Below, one piece after another: positions 18,805 to 29,194 of a DNA stretch of 64,000 nucleotides. The stretch spans positions 4,092,001-4,156,000 of the forward strand of contig NZ_CP099397.1 in assembly GCF_021495345.1 (NCBI RefSeq), written 5' to 3'. Within the stretch, counting starts at the first letter, position 1. Each line of letters starts with the position of its first letter. The notes beneath the pieces are model-generated. The model was given only the letters and a program-made list of their open reading frames with translations. It was not told the DNA's origin and searched no databases. The stretch comes from Pseudomonas hydrolytica (GTDB taxonomy: Bacteria; Pseudomonadota; Gammaproteobacteria; Pseudomonadales; Pseudomonadaceae). Position numbers and translations under genes: made by a program.

Positions 18805-19443
18805 TCACGCATCCCCTTTTGCCAGGTCGTCCAGCTTCATCTGCAGGCCGCCGACAGCGGCGTCTTCGGCCAGCGCATCCTTGGCCTTCTGATAGGCAGC
18901 GTGCGCGTCGTCACTGCGACCCAGCTTCACCAGCAGGTCGCCCTTGAGTTCTTCACGGCTGGCGAGGAAGGCGTTCTCGACCTTGGCATCGAGCAGCTTC
19001 AGCGCCTCGTCGGCCTTGTCCTGAGCTGCCAATACGCGGGCCAGGCGCTGACGCGCCAGCTCGCCGAGCGTGGCATCGGCAGGCTTGTCCAGCACGCGCT
19101 GCAGCGCAGCCGCGGCATCGTCCAGCCTGTCCGCCTCGACCGCCACCTTGGCGACGAACAGACTGCCGTACTGGGCGTAATGGCTACCGCCGAACTCGCT
19201 GTTGAGTTTACCGGCCAGCTCGGCGACCTTGGCCGCATCGGGCGTGCCGGCCGGGTTCAGTGCGGTCTCCAGCAGTTGCTGATAGATCAGAGAAGCGCTT
19301 TGTGCCTGGTTGACCTGGTACTTCTGCCAGCCCTGCCAGCCGAATACGGCCACCAGCGCCAATACCCCGCCGGCCAGCAAAGGCTTGCCGTTGCGATCCC
19401 ACCAGTCCTTGAGTTGCGCGATCTGTTCGTCTTCGGTCTGCAT
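18805..19443 (-). CDS. yfgM: YfgM-like membrane-anchored TPR protein (ancillary SecYEG translocon subunit)
   Basis: The product is 212 aa. A short cytoplasmic N-terminus is followed by one transmembrane helix (about 22-40, PLLAGGVLALVAVFGW) and a periplasmic tetratricopeptide-type helical region rich in Ala/Leu/Lys. YfgM in E. coli associates with SecYEG and PpiD and hands clients to periplasmic chaperones. It sits between hisS (32 bp upstream) and bamB, the classical order. Confidence 0.92.
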   Translation of the reverse strand: MQTEDEQIAQLKDWWDRNGKPLLAGGVLALVAVFGWQGWQKYQVNQAQSASLIYQQLLETALNPAGTPDAAKVAELAGKLNSEFGGSHYAQYGSLFVAKVAVEADRLDDAAAALQRVLDKPADATLGELARQRLARVLAAQDKADEALKLLDAKVENAFLASREELKGDLLVKLGRSDDAHAAYQKAKDALAEDAAVGGLQMKLDDLAKGDA

Positions 19444-19475
19444 GTCTAACCCCGTACTCCTAATCGAGAGCCTGC

Positions 19476-20762
19476 TCAGGCCTGCTGGCAGGCGGCCAGA
19501 TGCTCGGCCAGAGCATCCCAGGCAACGCTTTGTTGTTCACTGTCGTCGCGCAGCGGCTTGCAACCTACCACGCGCCCTGCCAATTCGTCGTCCCCCAGAA
19601 TCAGCGCATAACGCGCGCCGCTCTTGTCGGCCTTCTTGAACTGGCTCTTGAAGCTGCCGCCACCGCTATTGAGCAGCAGACGCAGCCCCGGCAACTCGTC
19701 GCGCAGACGCTCGGTCAGCGCCAGCGCCGCCAGCTCCGCCGCCTCGCCAAAGGCGCAGACGTATACGTCGGCAGGGCGATTGAGCTCTGCCGGCAACAGG
19801 TCCAGGGTTTCCAGCAGCAGCACCAGGCGCTCGACACCCATGGCGAAGCCGACACCCGGCGTGGCCTTGCCACCCAGTTGCGCCACCAGGCCGTCGTAGC
19901 GACCGCCAGCGCACACCGTGCCCTGGGCGCCGAGCTTGTCGGTGACCCACTCGAACACGGTGCGGTTGTAGTAATCCAGACCGCGCACCAGCTTGTGGTT
20001 GATCTGATAGCGAATGCCGGCCGCATCCAGGCGCGCCTTGACGCCCTCGAAGTGCAGACGCGACTCCTCGTCGAGGTAGTCGCCCAGGGTCGGCGCACCG
20101 ACCAGCACGGCCTGGGTCGCCTCGTTCTTGCTGTCGAGAATGCGCAGCGGGTTGGTGCTCAGACGGCGCTGGCTGTCCTCGTCGAGCTGGTCGAAGCGCT
20201 CCTGCAGGTAGGCCACCAGGGCGTCGCGATAGGCAGCGCGCGCCTCGCTGGAACCCAGGCTGTTGAGCTGCAGGGTCACCGCATCGGCCAGGCCGAGTTT
20301 CTTCCACAGACGCCAGGTCAGCACGATCAGCTCGGCATCGACGTCCGGGCCCGGCAGGTTGAAGGCTTCCACACCCACCTGATGGAACTGGCGATAACGG
20401 CCCTTCTGCGGCTTCTCGTAGCGGAACATGGGGCCGGCGTACCACAGCTTCTGCACCTGGCCGCCGCCGGCCAGGCCATGCTCGAGCACGGCGCGCACGC
20501 AACCGGCGGTGCCTTCGGGGCGCAGGGTCAGGGATTCTTCGTTGCGGTCGAGGAAGGTGTACATCTCCTTGTCGACCACGTCGGTGCCCTCGCCGATGCC
20601 CCGGGCGAACAGCTCGGTGTATTCGACGATGGGCAGGCGGATTTCCTTGTAGCCGTAGCCGTCGAGCAGGCTGACCAGGGTGCTTTCCAGGTAGCGCCAG
20701 GCAGGCGTCTGCTCCGGCAGGATATCGTTCATGCCACGAATGGCTTGTAGGGACTTGCTCAC
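19476..20762 (-). CDS. hisS: Histidyl-tRNA synthetase
   Basis: HisS charges tRNA-His. The 428-aa class II synthetase shows motif 2 ([21 protein letters not shown]), the histidine-binding segments [15 protein letters not shown] and AGGRYDGL, motif 3 ([14 protein letters not shown]) and a C-terminal anticodon-binding domain (about 330-425). It follows ispG by 23 bp and precedes yfgM, an operon order conserved in gammaproteobacteria. Confidence 0.98.
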   Translation of the reverse strand: MSKSLQAIRGMNDILPEQTPAWRYLESTLVSLLDGYGYKEIRLPIVEYTELFARGIGEGTDVVDKEMYTFLDRNEESLTLRPEGTAGCVRAVLEHGLAGGGQVQKLWYAGPMFRYEKPQKGRYRQFHQVGVEAFNLPGPDVDAELIVLTWRLWKKLGLADAVTLQLNSLGSSEARAAYRDALVAYLQERFDQLDEDSQRRLSTNPLRILDSKNEATQAVLVGAPTLGDYLDEESRLHFEGVKARLDAAGIRYQINHKLVRGLDYYNRTVFEWVTDKLGAQGTVCAGGRYDGLVAQLGGKATPGVGFAMGVERLVLLLETLDLLPAELNRPADVYVCAFGEAAELAALALTERLRDELPGLRLLLNSGGGSFKSQFKKADKSGARYALILGDDELAGRVVGCKPLRDDSEQQSVAWDALAEHLAACQQA

Positions 20763-20785
20763 AAAGAATCCTTAAAGCGCAGCGA

Positions 20786-21898
20786 TCAGCTGCGCACGAT
20801 CACGGCGGCATCGGCGGCGGCTTTTTCGGCCGCCTTGTCGCGGATGAGCTTCTCCAGCTCGTCCACCAGGTTTTCGTTGGTCAGCTTCGAGGCCGGTTTG
20901 CCATCGATGTAGACCAGGTTGTTCGGGCTACCACCGGTGAGGCCGATATGCGCCTCCTTGGCTTCGCCGGGGCCGTTGACCACGCAGCCGATCACGGCCA
21001 CGTCCAGCGGCACCAGCAGATCCTCGACGCGGCTCTCCAGTTCGTTCATGGTCTTGACCACATCGAAGTTCTGCCGCGAGCAGCTCGGGCAGGCGATGAA
21101 GTTGATGCCACGCGAACGCAGGCGCAGGGATTTGAGAATGTCGAAACCGACCTTGATCTCTTCCACCGGGTCGGCGGCCAGCGAGATGCGGATGGTATCG
21201 CCAATCCCCTCGGCCAGCAGCATGCCCAGGCCGACTGCGGACTTCACGGTACCGGAGCGCAGGCCACCGGCCTCGGTGATGCCCAGGTGCAGCGGTTGCT
21301 CGATCTGCTTGGCCAGCAGGCGATAGGCCTCGACGGCCATGAACACGTCGGAAGCCTTCACACTGACCTTGAAGTCCGGGAAGTTCAGGCGATCGAGATG
21401 CTCGACATGACGCAGCGCGGATTCCACCAGCGCCGCGGGAGTCGGCTCGCCGTACTTCTTCTGCAGGTCCTTTTCCAGGGACCCGGCGTTGACCCCGATG
21501 CGGATCGGAATGCCCTTGTCGCGTGCGGCCTCGACCACCGCCTTGACGCGGTCCTCACGGCCGATGTTGCCGGGATTGATGCGCAGGCAGTCGACGCCCA
21601 GCTCGGCCACGCGCAGGGCGATCTGGTAGTCGAAATGAATATCCGCCACCAGCGGTACGCGTACCTGCTGCTTGATGCGGCCGAAGGCCTCGGCGGCATC
21701 CATGTCCGGCACGGAAACGCGCACGATGTCGGCGCCGGCATCTTCCAGGCGACGGATCTGCGCCACGGTGGCCGCCACATCGTTGGTGTCGGTGTTGGTC
21801 ATGCTCTGTACGGCAATCGGCGCATCGCCGCCTACCGGTACCGAGCCAACCCAGATCTTGCGCGACAGGCGACGCTTGATCGGCGATTCGCAATGCAT
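20786..21898 (-). CDS. ispG: 4-hydroxy-3-methylbut-2-enyl diphosphate synthase
   Basis: IspG (GcpE) performs the penultimate step of the MEP isoprenoid pathway, reducing MEcPP to HMBPP with a [4Fe-4S] cluster. The 370-aa product has the TIM-barrel N-terminus ([19 protein letters not shown]) and the C-terminal cluster Cys residues in [11 protein letters not shown] and [10 protein letters not shown]. It starts 3 bp after the rodZ stop and is followed by hisS. It needs Fe-S clusters, which the nearby isc operon supplies in the cell. Confidence 0.98.
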   Translation of the reverse strand: MHCESPIKRRLSRKIWVGSVPVGGDAPIAVQSMTNTDTNDVAATVAQIRRLEDAGADIVRVSVPDMDAAEAFGRIKQQVRVPLVADIHFDYQIALRVAELGVDCLRINPGNIGREDRVKAVVEAARDKGIPIRIGVNAGSLEKDLQKKYGEPTPAALVESALRHVEHLDRLNFPDFKVSVKASDVFMAVEAYRLLAKQIEQPLHLGITEAGGLRSGTVKSAVGLGMLLAEGIGDTIRISLAADPVEEIKVGFDILKSLRLRSRGINFIACPSCSRQNFDVVKTMNELESRVEDLLVPLDVAVIGCVVNGPGEAKEAHIGLTGGSPNNLVYIDGKPASKLTNENLVDELEKLIRDKAAEKAAADAAVIVRS

Positions 21899-21901
21899 GC
21901 T

Positions 21902-22891
21902 TTACAACCCCAGTTTCAGGCGCGCGGTTTCGCCGGTCATGTACGGCGCGACATCCACGTTTTCGCCGTTGAAGCGGACCTGAGCGCCGCGCGCGAAGCC
22001 CAGACGCAATTCCATGGGCGCCTTGCCAGTCAATTCGATGCGCTCGCCACTGCGCTTGAGCGCGCTGAGCAGCACCTTGCCATCGGCATCGGTCACCTGC
22101 GTCCAGCAATCGGCGGTGAACTGTACGCTCAGGGCGCCCTGCCCTGGCGCGACCGCGACGGGTGCAGTGGGCTCCGGCGCGGCCGGCGCCTGCGGTGCTG
22201 CAGCGGTATCCGGCTGGGTGGCTTCGGGCGCAGCGGAAGGCGCGGGAGTCGGCGCAGCGGCGGTGCCTTCTGCGGCAGGCTGCTGGGTTTCGGTTACGGC
22301 TTCCGGCGCTTCGCCCGGCTCGATCGGCAGCAACAGCGGACTGGCCGACTCGTTACCCTGGGCCGCGACCACGGCCTGGTCTTCCGGCTCGGCCAGCGAA
22401 TGCACCTGAGTGGTGCCATCGGCACCCTCCACTTCCACATGCTCGAGCCCCAGGTCAGCCAGACTGGTCACCGACCGCCCCTGTTCCTGCCACCACAGGA
22501 AACCGGCGCCGATCAGCGCCAGCAACAGCAGGAAACTGACCAGACGCAGGATGCTCTGCGAATAGCGCACGGGCTCCTCGATACGCCCCAGGCTATGCAC
22601 GTTGCTGCCGGTGGCATCGGTGCCGGTGAACTGATCGAACTCCAGCACCAGGCGGTTCTGATCCAGCTCCAGCAACTTGGCATAGGCACGGATGTAGCCA
22701 CGAGCGAAGGTGGTGCCCGGCAGCTTGTCGAAAGCACCTGCTTCGATCTGGGCCAGACGCTGCGGGGTGAGGTTGAGCTGCATGGCCACTTCGGCGACGC
22801 TCCAGCCCTTGATCTCACGGGCCTGACGCAGACTTTCGCCCGGATTGCTCGGCATTGGCTGAGTCACTGCTTCGCTATGTGCCGCTTTCAT
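21902..22891 (-). CDS. rodZ: Cell-shape protein RodZ
   Basis: RodZ links MreB filaments to the inner membrane. The 329-aa protein has a cytoplasmic HTH domain (about 15-85, LRQAREIKGWSVAEVAMQLN then LAQIEAGAF), one transmembrane helix (about 112-132, LVSFLLLLALIGAGFLWW), an Ala/Pro/Glu-rich low-complexity linker (about 200-245) and a C-terminal beta domain (DUF4115, about 255-328). Its ATG overlaps the pilF stop as ATGA, showing tight coupling. Confidence 0.95.
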   Translation of the reverse strand: MKAAHSEAVTQPMPSNPGESLRQAREIKGWSVAEVAMQLNLTPQRLAQIEAGAFDKLPGTTFARGYIRAYAKLLELDQNRLVLEFDQFTGTDATGSNVHSLGRIEEPVRYSQSILRLVSFLLLLALIGAGFLWWQEQGRSVTSLADLGLEHVEVEGADGTTQVHSLAEPEDQAVVAAQGNESASPLLLPIEPGEAPEAVTETQQPAAEGTAAAPTPAPSAAPEATQPDTAAAPQAPAAPEPTAPVAVAPGQGALSVQFTADCWTQVTDADGKVLLSALKRSGERIELTGKAPMELRLGFARGAQVRFNGENVDVAPYMTGETARLKLGL

Positions 22892-23649
22892 TTTTGCCCC
22901 GAAACGTATTGCTGATATTCCTGAGAAGCCGGATACAGACGGCGTAGCTGCAGCCCGAGGCTGGCAGCCCTGTCACGATCCTCGAACACCTCGGCCAGAC
23001 GTGCGCCGAGCAGCAGGCTGCGCGCGTTCTGCGGGGCGATTTCGCTGTAGCTGTCATAGTAACGACGAGCCGGCACGTACTCCTTGTCCTCGTAGGACAG
23101 CATGGCCATCTCCAGCAACGCCCGCGGCTGGCGGCTGCTCAGGCGCAGCGAGCGCTGGAAGTACTCCTTGGCCTGCTCACGCTGCTTCAGCTGCAGGGCG
23201 GTGAGCCCGAGGTTCTCGAACACCCGCGAGCGCTCGGGATAAAGGTTGTCCTCGGCGGCCTTGAGGTAGGTGTTCATGGCGTCCTGGTAGCGCTTCTGCT
23301 CGAACAGGAAGCCGGCGTAGTTGTTCAGCAGGCGCGCATCCTTGGGGCGCAGGGACAGCGCCTTGCGAAAATGCTCATCGGCCAGCTTCGGCTCCATCTC
23401 CAGCTGGAACGCCATGGCCAGGGCCGCATGCGCATCGGCGTTGGAGGCGTCCAGCTCCAGCGCACTCTTCAGCGGCACCTTGGCGCGCTGGGTATCGCCC
23501 TGCTGGATATAGGCGATGCCGAGTTTCACATAGGCATCGCGCGCCTCGTCGCGCCCTTTAGTCGTACGCATGGGGTCAACGTCACCGGTAGTCACACAGC
23601 CGCCGAGCAGACTGACAACTAGCAACAACAGCGCGGGGCGCGAACTCAT
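22888..23649 (-). CDS. pilF: Type IV pilus pilotin PilF (PilW)
   Basis: PilF is the outer-membrane lipoprotein needed to localise and multimerise the PilQ secretin. The 253-aa product has lipobox LLGGC, then six TPR repeats (for example YVKLGIAYIQQGDTQRA, ADAHAALAMAFQLE, VFENLGLTALQLKQREQA). ATG 23649 is chosen because GAGAGG lies at a proper six-base distance. The ATG two codons upstream abuts the Shine-Dalgarno. It ends overlapping rodZ, and rlmN lies 13 bp upstream. Confidence 0.94.
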   Translation of the reverse strand: MSSRPALLLLVVSLLGGCVTTGDVDPMRTTKGRDEARDAYVKLGIAYIQQGDTQRAKVPLKSALELDASNADAHAALAMAFQLEMEPKLADEHFRKALSLRPKDARLLNNYAGFLFEQKRYQDAMNTYLKAAEDNLYPERSRVFENLGLTALQLKQREQAKEYFQRSLRLSSRQPRALLEMAMLSYEDKEYVPARRYYDSYSEIAPQNARSLLLGARLAEVFEDRDRAASLGLQLRRLYPASQEYQQYVSGQK

Positions 23650-23662
23650 AGACATCCTCTCT

Positions 23663-24811
23663 TCAATTTCGGTTAGCGGCAGCGCGTGGCTCTTGTGCCT
23701 CGCTGCCCAGCTGGCGCACGGCAATGTAGCGCTCACTACGCCGGGTACGATCCATCACCTGGCCGACCAACTGGCCGCAGGCCGCATCGATATCGTCACC
23801 CCGCGTAGTGCGTACCGTGACGTTATGACCGGCCTTGTGCAACAGGTCCTGGAAGCGGCGAATGGCGTTATTACTCGGCCGCTCGTACCCCGAGAAGGGG
23901 AAGGGATTAAACGGAATCAGGTTGATCTTGCAAGGCACATCGGCGAGAAGTGCGATCATCTGCTCAGCATGCTCGGGCTGATCGTTGACCCCCTTGAGCA
24001 GGGTGTACTCGATGGTCAGCACACGTTTCTCGCCAAGCTTGGCGACGTAGCGCTTGCAGGCCGCCAGCAGCATGTCCAGCGGGTACTTCTTGTTGATCGG
24101 CACCAGCTGGTTGCGCAGCTCGTCGTTGGGCGCGTGCAGCGACAGGGCCAGAGACACGTCAATGACTTCGGCCAGCTTGTCGATCATCGGCACCACGCCG
24201 GAGGTGGACAGGGTCACCTTGCGCTTGGAAATGCCATAACCCAGATCGTCCATCATGATCTGCATGGCAGAGACGACGTTGTCGAAGTTCAGCAGCGGCT
24301 CGCCCATGCCCATCATCACCACGTTGGTGATGGCGCGGTCGATCTTCGCCGGCACGGTGCCGAAGGATTTGTTGGCGATCCACACCTGGCCGATGATCTC
24401 GGCGCTGGTCAGGTCGCTGTTGAAACCCTGTTTGCCGGTGGAGCAAAAGCTGCAGTCCAGGGCACAACCGGCCTGCGACGACACGCACAGGGTGCCGCGG
24501 CCTTTCTGCGGGATGTACACGGTTTCCACGCAGCTGCCCGACGCCACACGCACCACCCACTTGCGCGTGCCATCGGCGGAAATATTCTCGCTGACCACTT
24601 CCGGGCCGCGAATCTCGGCAGAGGCCTCGAGCTTCTCGCGCAAGGCCTTGCCGACATTGGTCATGGCGGCGAAATCATCGACGCCAAAGTGGTGAATCCA
24701 CTTCATTACCTGGCCGGCACGGAAGCGCTTCTCGCCGATGGACTCGAAGAACTGTTCCATTTCCGGCTGGGTCAGGCCCAGCAGGTTGATCTTGCCGGTG
24801 GTATTGGTCAT
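23663..24811 (-). CDS. rlmN: Dual-specificity 23S rRNA/tRNA (adenine-C2) methyltransferase RlmN
   Basis: RlmN is a radical-SAM enzyme methylating A2503 of 23S rRNA and A37 of some tRNAs. The 382-aa protein has the cluster motif CALDCSFC (CxxxCxxC) and the catalytic Cys near the C-terminus ([10 protein letters not shown]). The other methylation Cys lies in the GSCVETVY region or nearby. It heads the rlmN-pilF-rodZ-ispG-hisS run and follows ndk. Confidence 0.97.
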   Translation of the reverse strand: MTNTTGKINLLGLTQPEMEQFFESIGEKRFRAGQVMKWIHHFGVDDFAAMTNVGKALREKLEASAEIRGPEVVSENISADGTRKWVVRVASGSCVETVYIPQKGRGTLCVSSQAGCALDCSFCSTGKQGFNSDLTSAEIIGQVWIANKSFGTVPAKIDRAITNVVMMGMGEPLLNFDNVVSAMQIMMDDLGYGISKRKVTLSTSGVVPMIDKLAEVIDVSLALSLHAPNDELRNQLVPINKKYPLDMLLAACKRYVAKLGEKRVLTIEYTLLKGVNDQPEHAEQMIALLADVPCKINLIPFNPFPFSGYERPSNNAIRRFQDLLHKAGHNVTVRTTRGDDIDAACGQLVGQVMDRTRRSERYIAVRQLGSEAQEPRAAANRN

Positions 24812-24837
24812 GGCTTCACCCTCGCTTCATTCGCCAA

Positions 24838-25269
24838 TCAGCGAATGCGCGCGCACAGCTCGGTGGCGGAGAAGAAGTAAGCGATCTCGCGCGCAGCGGA
24901 TGCTTCGGAGTCCGAACCGTGAACGGCGTTCTCGTCGATGGAAACGGCGAAATCGGCGCGGATGGTGCCCGGAGCAGCTTCTTTCGGGTTGGTAGCGCCC
25001 ATCAGCTCGCGGTTTTTCAGAACGGCATCTTCACCTTCCAGAACCTGGACGATGACCGGACCGGAGGTCATGAAGGCAACCAGATCCTTGAAGAAACCGC
25101 GCTCGCTGTGCTCAGCGTAGAAACCGGCAGCTTCGCGCTCGGACAGTTGCACCATCTTCGACGCGACGACGCGCAGACCGGCCTTTTCGAAACGGGTGGT
25201 GATCTCACCGATGACGTTCTTGGCAACGGCGTCCGGCTTGATGATGGAGAAAGTACGTTGAACAGCCAT
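24838..25269 (-). CDS. ndk: Nucleoside diphosphate kinase
   Basis: Ndk exchanges the terminal phosphate between NTPs and NDPs. The 143-aa product has the phospho-accepting His in [12 protein letters not shown], the nucleotide-binding segment TIKPDAV near the start and the [15 protein letters not shown] loop. A -10-like TATAAT on the minus strand (25317-25322) lies upstream. Length and sequence are typical. Confidence 0.98.
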   Translation of the reverse strand: MAVQRTFSIIKPDAVAKNVIGEITTRFEKAGLRVVASKMVQLSEREAAGFYAEHSERGFFKDLVAFMTSGPVIVQVLEGEDAVLKNRELMGATNPKEAAPGTIRADFAVSIDENAVHGSDSEASAAREIAYFFSATELCARIR

Positions 25270-25300
25270 GTGAAGCTCCAGAAACTTAGGGTTAAAGCGA

Positions 25301-25330
25301 AAAATTAAACCCGCGAATTATACGCGGGTT
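25301..25330 (-). terminator. Terminator of the isc operon overlapping a -10 element for ndk
   Basis: Arms AACCCGCG (25308-25315) and CGCGGGTT (25323-25330) pair. On the minus strand the stem is followed by TAATTTTT, forming an intrinsic terminator after iscX. The loop contains TATAAT (minus, 25317-25322), which could serve as the ndk -10, but I see no good -35. Positions 25331-25426 show nothing else. Confidence 0.65.
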
Positions 25331-25426
25331 CCGGGATGGCAGCCACAGGCGGCAAGCCTATAGCTGCAAGTAAAAGCTACGAGCCGCCCTGACTGTTGTA
25401 GCCAGAGGCTTGCAGCGAGTGCTGAT

Positions 25427-25624
25427 CTACAACTCTTCGATCCAGGCCGCCTGAATGGCCTCGAGCACTTTTTCGCCGCCGCGTTGCGGGTCATCGGCGA
25501 ATTCCGGCAGCTCCACGACCCAGCGATGCAGATCGACGAAGTTCACGTAGCGCGGATCGACATCAGGCTTGCTCTCGCTCAACTGGATGGCGATCTCCAG
25601 CACATCAACCCATTTCAAACTCAT
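25427..25624 (-). CDS. iscX: Fe-S assembly protein IscX
   Basis: The product is a 65-aa acidic protein, MSLKWVDVLEIAIQLSE at the start and IEEL at the end, matching IscX. IscX binds IscS and modulates the rate of cluster assembly, possibly as an iron-dependent regulator. It is the last gene of the isc operon, 16 bp after fdx, and is followed by the operon terminator. Confidence 0.95.
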   Translation of the reverse strand: MSLKWVDVLEIAIQLSESKPDVDPRYVNFVDLHRWVVELPEFADDPQRGGEKVLEAIQAAWIEEL

Positions 25625-25640
25625 GATGAGGTTTCCAGGC

Positions 25641-25982
25641 TCAGTGCGGCGCTTCTGCCGCGTGATTCAGCGAATACTTGGGAATTTCGATGGTGAGGTC
25701 TTCCTCACCGACGATCGCCTGACAGGCCAGACGCGATTGGGCCTCCAGGCCCCACGCCTTGTCCAGATAGTCCTCTTCCAGCTCGTCCGCCTCGTTAAGC
25801 GAGTCGAAGCCCTCGCGCACGATGCAGTGGCAGGTGGTGCAGGCGCACACGCCGCCACAGGCACTCTCCATCTCGATATGGTGCTGGTGCGCCAGCTCGA
25901 GGATCGAGATCCCGGGTTCGGCCTCTACCACCAGGCCTTCCGGGCAGAATCGCTCGTGAGGCAGAAAAATCACCTGCGGCAT
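25641..25982 (-). CDS. fdx: Adrenodoxin-type [2Fe-2S] ferredoxin of the ISC system
   Basis: The product is 113 aa. The cluster ligands follow the pattern C-x5-C-x2-C plus a distal Cys (ACGGVCACTTCHC, then RLACQ). Isc ferredoxin donates electrons to IscS/IscU during cluster assembly. The ATG 25982 starts 4 bp after the hscA stop and has GAGG eight bases upstream. An in-frame TTG directly before it is less likely. Confidence 0.96.
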   Translation of the reverse strand: MPQVIFLPHERFCPEGLVVEAEPGISILELAHQHHIEMESACGGVCACTTCHCIVREGFDSLNEADELEEDYLDKAWGLEAQSRLACQAIVGEEDLTIEIPKYSLNHAAEAPH

Positions 25983-25985
25983 CAA

Positions 25986-27851
25986 TTATTCCTCGATCTC
26001 GTTGAGATTGCGCCCAGCCAGCGCGGCCTTCACCGTCGAATCAAGACGACGGGCAGCAAAAGCATCGGTCACCTGCGACAGGCGTTTGCTCTGCCGCTCG
26101 ATGGCCAGGCCGTCATTGCTGGCGAGCAGGTCGCGCAGCTCCTGCACCTGCAATTCGATGACCTCACGCTCCTCGGCATCGAGCAGGCGCTCGCCATCGG
26201 CTTGCAGGGCCGCCTCGACCGCCTCGATCAGGCGCTGGGCATCGACCTGCTGCTCACGCAGAGCCCGTGCAGCCTTGTCGTCGCCGGCGTTCTGGAAGGA
26301 GTCCTGCAGCATGCGCGCGATCTCGCCATCGGTCAGGCCATAGGAAGGCTTGACCTGAATGCTCGCCTCCACGCCCGAGCCCAACTCGCGCGCGGCGACG
26401 CTGAGCAGGCCGTCGGCATCGACCTGGAAGGTCACTCGAATCTTCGCCGCACCAGCCACCATCGGCGGGATGCCGCGCAATTCGAAACGTGCCAGGGAGC
26501 GGCAGTCGGCGATCAGCTCGCGCTCGCCCTGCAGCACGTGAATCATCATGGCCGTCTGGCCATCCTTGTAGGTGGTGAAGTCCTGCGCACGCGCTACCGG
26601 AATGGTGGTATTGCGCGGAATCAGCTTCTCCATCAGCCCGCCCATGGTTTCCAGGCCGAGCGACAGCGGGATCACATCCAGCAACAGCAGCTCTTCGCCC
26701 TCGCCACGCTGATTGCCCGCCAGGGTGTCAGCCTGGATCGCAGCGCCGATGGCCACCACCTGATCGGGATCGATATTGGTCAGCGGCGTGCGACCGAACA
26801 GCTCGACCACCGCCTCGCGCACGCGCGGCACGCGAGTGGAGCCACCGACCATGACCACGGCGCTGACTTCTTCCAGCTCGACGCCCGAATCGCGCAGCGC
26901 GCGCCGGCAGGCCTTGAGGCTGCGTGCGACCATGGGCTCGATCAGCGCCTCGAACTGCTCGCGCGACAGCGTACCGCGCCAGTCGCCATGGCTCAGCTCG
27001 ACGTGATCAGCATTCGTCAGCCCTTCCTTGGCCGCACAAGCGGCCTGCAACAGGCTGCGCTGCGCCGACGGATCGAGATCGCTGGAAATGCCGGCTTGCT
27101 GGATGATCCAGTCGGCAATGGCATGATCGAAGTCATCACCACCCAGCGCACTGTCGCCACCGGTGGCCAGCACTTCGAACACGCCACCGGTCAGGCGCAG
27201 GATGGAGATATCGAAGGTACCGCCACCCAGATCGTAGATCGCGACCACACCCTCGGCCTTCTGATCCAGGCCATAGGCCACAGCGGCAGCGGTTGGCTCG
27301 TTGAGCAGGCGCAATACATTGAGCCCGGCCAACCGTGCGGCATCCTTGGTGGCCTGGCGCTGGGCGTCATCGAAATAGGCCGGCACGGTAATCACCGCCC
27401 CGACCAGCTCGCCGCCCAGGGTCTGCTCGGCACGCAGACGCAGCGTCTTGAGAATTTCCGCCGAGACCTCGACCGGGCTCTTCGCCCCCTGCACGGTCTC
27501 GATGAACGGCATATGCGACTCGCCCGCGGCGAAGCGATAGGGCAGTTGCTCGCCCAGCTGATGCACGTCGGCGATACCACGGCCCATCAGGCGCTTGACC
27601 GACAGCACGGTGTTGAACGGATCGCTGGCCGCCGCCAGCTTGGCCGACTCGCCAACTTCCACGTGCTGCGGGTGATAGCGCACGGCCGACGGCAGGATGA
27701 CCTTGCCATCGCCATCGGCCAGGGGTTCGGCCAGGCCGCTGCGTACAGCAGCCACCAGCGAATTGGTGGTACCCAGGTCGATTCCCACCGCCAGCCGACG
27801 CTGGTGCGGTTGCGGGCTCTGCCCAGGCTCGGCGATCTGCAATAAGGCCAT
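25986..27851 (-). CDS. hscA: Hsp70-type chaperone HscA
   Basis: HscA transfers Fe-S clusters from IscU to apo-proteins. The 621-aa protein has the actin-like ATPase ([12 protein letters not shown] near residue 22, [23 protein letters not shown]) and the substrate-binding domain recognising the IscU LPPVK motif. That motif is present in the IscU encoded here. hscB is upstream with a 45-bp gap. Confidence 0.97.
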   Translation of the reverse strand: MALLQIAEPGQSPQPHQRRLAVGIDLGTTNSLVAAVRSGLAEPLADGDGKVILPSAVRYHPQHVEVGESAKLAAASDPFNTVLSVKRLMGRGIADVHQLGEQLPYRFAAGESHMPFIETVQGAKSPVEVSAEILKTLRLRAEQTLGGELVGAVITVPAYFDDAQRQATKDAARLAGLNVLRLLNEPTAAAVAYGLDQKAEGVVAIYDLGGGTFDISILRLTGGVFEVLATGGDSALGGDDFDHAIADWIIQQAGISSDLDPSAQRSLLQAACAAKEGLTNADHVELSHGDWRGTLSREQFEALIEPMVARSLKACRRALRDSGVELEEVSAVVMVGGSTRVPRVREAVVELFGRTPLTNIDPDQVVAIGAAIQADTLAGNQRGEGEELLLLDVIPLSLGLETMGGLMEKLIPRNTTIPVARAQDFTTYKDGQTAMMIHVLQGERELIADCRSLARFELRGIPPMVAGAAKIRVTFQVDADGLLSVAARELGSGVEASIQVKPSYGLTDGEIARMLQDSFQNAGDDKAARALREQQVDAQRLIEAVEAALQADGERLLDAEEREVIELQVQELRDLLASNDGLAIERQSKRLSQVTDAFAARRLDSTVKAALAGRNLNEIEE

Positions 27852-27896
27852 GGTCTTCTTGAAATCATCAGGCAGGCTGCCGAAGCAACCTACAGG

Positions 27897-28418
27897 TTAA
27901 TCGTCGAGGCGCTCTTCTAACTGGCGCACTTCATGGGACAGCTTGTCGAGGAACTGCATGCGACGCATCAGGCGCTCGGCCTCCTCGCGCCGGGTATCGT
28001 CGTCCCAGCACGCGGCGAAACTGTCATTGAGCTGCTCTTGTGCGGTTTTCAGGCGCAGCTTGAAGGCCGCGACGCCGGCGAGATCGGCGTCATCCTGCAG
28101 TTCTTCCAGCTCCTCGCGCAGCTGCATCTGCTGCAGCAGAAAATCCGGATCCTGGACCGTCACTTCCAGCGGCAGCTCGGGCCCACGCAGGGCCAGCAGA
28201 TAACGCGCTCGCTGCGACGGCGTCTTCAGGACCTGATAAGCCTCGTTGAGACAGGCCGAGCGCTCCAGCGCCAGACGCTGCTCGCGCTCACCGGCATCGG
28301 CGAAGCGATCCGGATGAACCTGGCGCGCCAGCTCGCGATAGCGTGCGGCCAACTGCTCGAGGTCGAGACGAAAACTCGGCTGCAGATCGAACAGGGCGAA
28401 ATGGCAAGGATTACCCAC
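27897..28418 (-). CDS. hscB: J-domain co-chaperone HscB
   Basis: HscB recruits IscU to HscA and stimulates its ATPase. The 173-aa product has an N-terminal J domain ([10 protein letters not shown] at the start, then the HPDRFAD motif containing the HPD triplet near residue 36) and a C-terminal three-helix IscU-binding bundle (about 85-170). The start is GTG (28418), ten bases after the iscA stop. Confidence 0.95.
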   Translation of the reverse strand: MGNPCHFALFDLQPSFRLDLEQLAARYRELARQVHPDRFADAGEREQRLALERSACLNEAYQVLKTPSQRARYLLALRGPELPLEVTVQDPDFLLQQMQLREELEELQDDADLAGVAAFKLRLKTAQEQLNDSFAACWDDDTRREEAERLMRRMQFLDKLSHEVRQLEERLDD

Positions 28419-28427
28419 GCAGGCGCC

Positions 28428-28751
28428 TCAAACGTTGAAGCTTTCGCCGCAGCCGCATTCACCGCGCACGTTGGGGTTGTTGAACTTGAAGCCCTCGTTG
28501 AGGCCTTCCTTGACGAAGTCCAGTTCGGTGCCGTCGAGATAGACCAGGCTCTTGGGATCGATGATCACCTTGACGCCGTGGCTCTCGAAAACCTGATCCT
28601 CGGCCGCCAGCTCATCGACGAATTCGAGCACGTAGGCCAGGCCGGAGCAGCCGGTAGTACGCACACCGAGACGAATGCCCTCACCCTTGCCGCGCCCCTC
28701 GAGGGAGCGCTGCACATGGCGGGCAGCAGCTTCAGACATGGTGATGGCCAT
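28428..28751 (-). CDS. iscA: A-type Fe-S carrier IscA
   Basis: The product is 107 aa with the three conserved Cys: one in TGCSGLAY (about residue 35) and two in GECGCGESF near the C-terminus. IscA accepts and delivers [2Fe-2S]/[4Fe-4S] clusters. It lies between iscU and hscB in the conserved operon order. Confidence 0.97.
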   Translation of the reverse strand: MAITMSEAAARHVQRSLEGRGKGEGIRLGVRTTGCSGLAYVLEFVDELAAEDQVFESHGVKVIIDPKSLVYLDGTELDFVKEGLNEGFKFNNPNVRGECGCGESFNV

Positions 28752-28764
28752 TGCAAACCTCGTA

Positions 28765-29151
28765 TCAGAGCAAGCCTTTCTTCTGCTTGTAATCGCGCAC
28801 GGCCGCCTTGATGGCGTCCTCGGCGAGCACGGAGCAGTGGATCTTCACCGGCGGCAGCGCCAGTTCTTCGGCGAGCTGGGTGTTCTTGATGCTCTCGGCC
28901 TCATCCAGAGTCTTGCCCTTCATCCACTCGGTGGCGAGGGAGCTGGAGGCGATAGCCGAACCGCAGCCGTAGGTCTTGAACTTGGCGTCTTCGATCACGC
29001 CGCTTTCGTTGACCTTGATCTGCAGGCGCATCACGTCACCGCAGGCCGGCGCGCCGACCATGCCGGTGCCGACATCCGGATCTTCGGCGTTCAGCTTGCC
29101 GACGTTGCGCGGGTTTTCGTAGTGGTCGATGACCTTGTCACTGTAAGCCAT
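28765..29151 (-). CDS. iscU: Fe-S cluster scaffold IscU
   Basis: The product is 128 aa. The three cluster Cys are visible ([32 protein letters not shown]). The LPPVK chaperone-recognition motif precedes the third. IscU builds clusters using sulfur from IscS and electrons from Fdx. It is 43 bp downstream of iscS. Confidence 0.98.
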   Translation of the reverse strand: MAYSDKVIDHYENPRNVGKLNAEDPDVGTGMVGAPACGDVMRLQIKVNESGVIEDAKFKTYGCGSAIASSSLATEWMKGKTLDEAESIKNTQLAEELALPPVKIHCSVLAEDAIKAAVRDYKQKKGLL

Positions 29152-29194
29152 GCTGTACTTCCTCTCTCATCAGGTGCCGCTCTTCAGGCAGCTA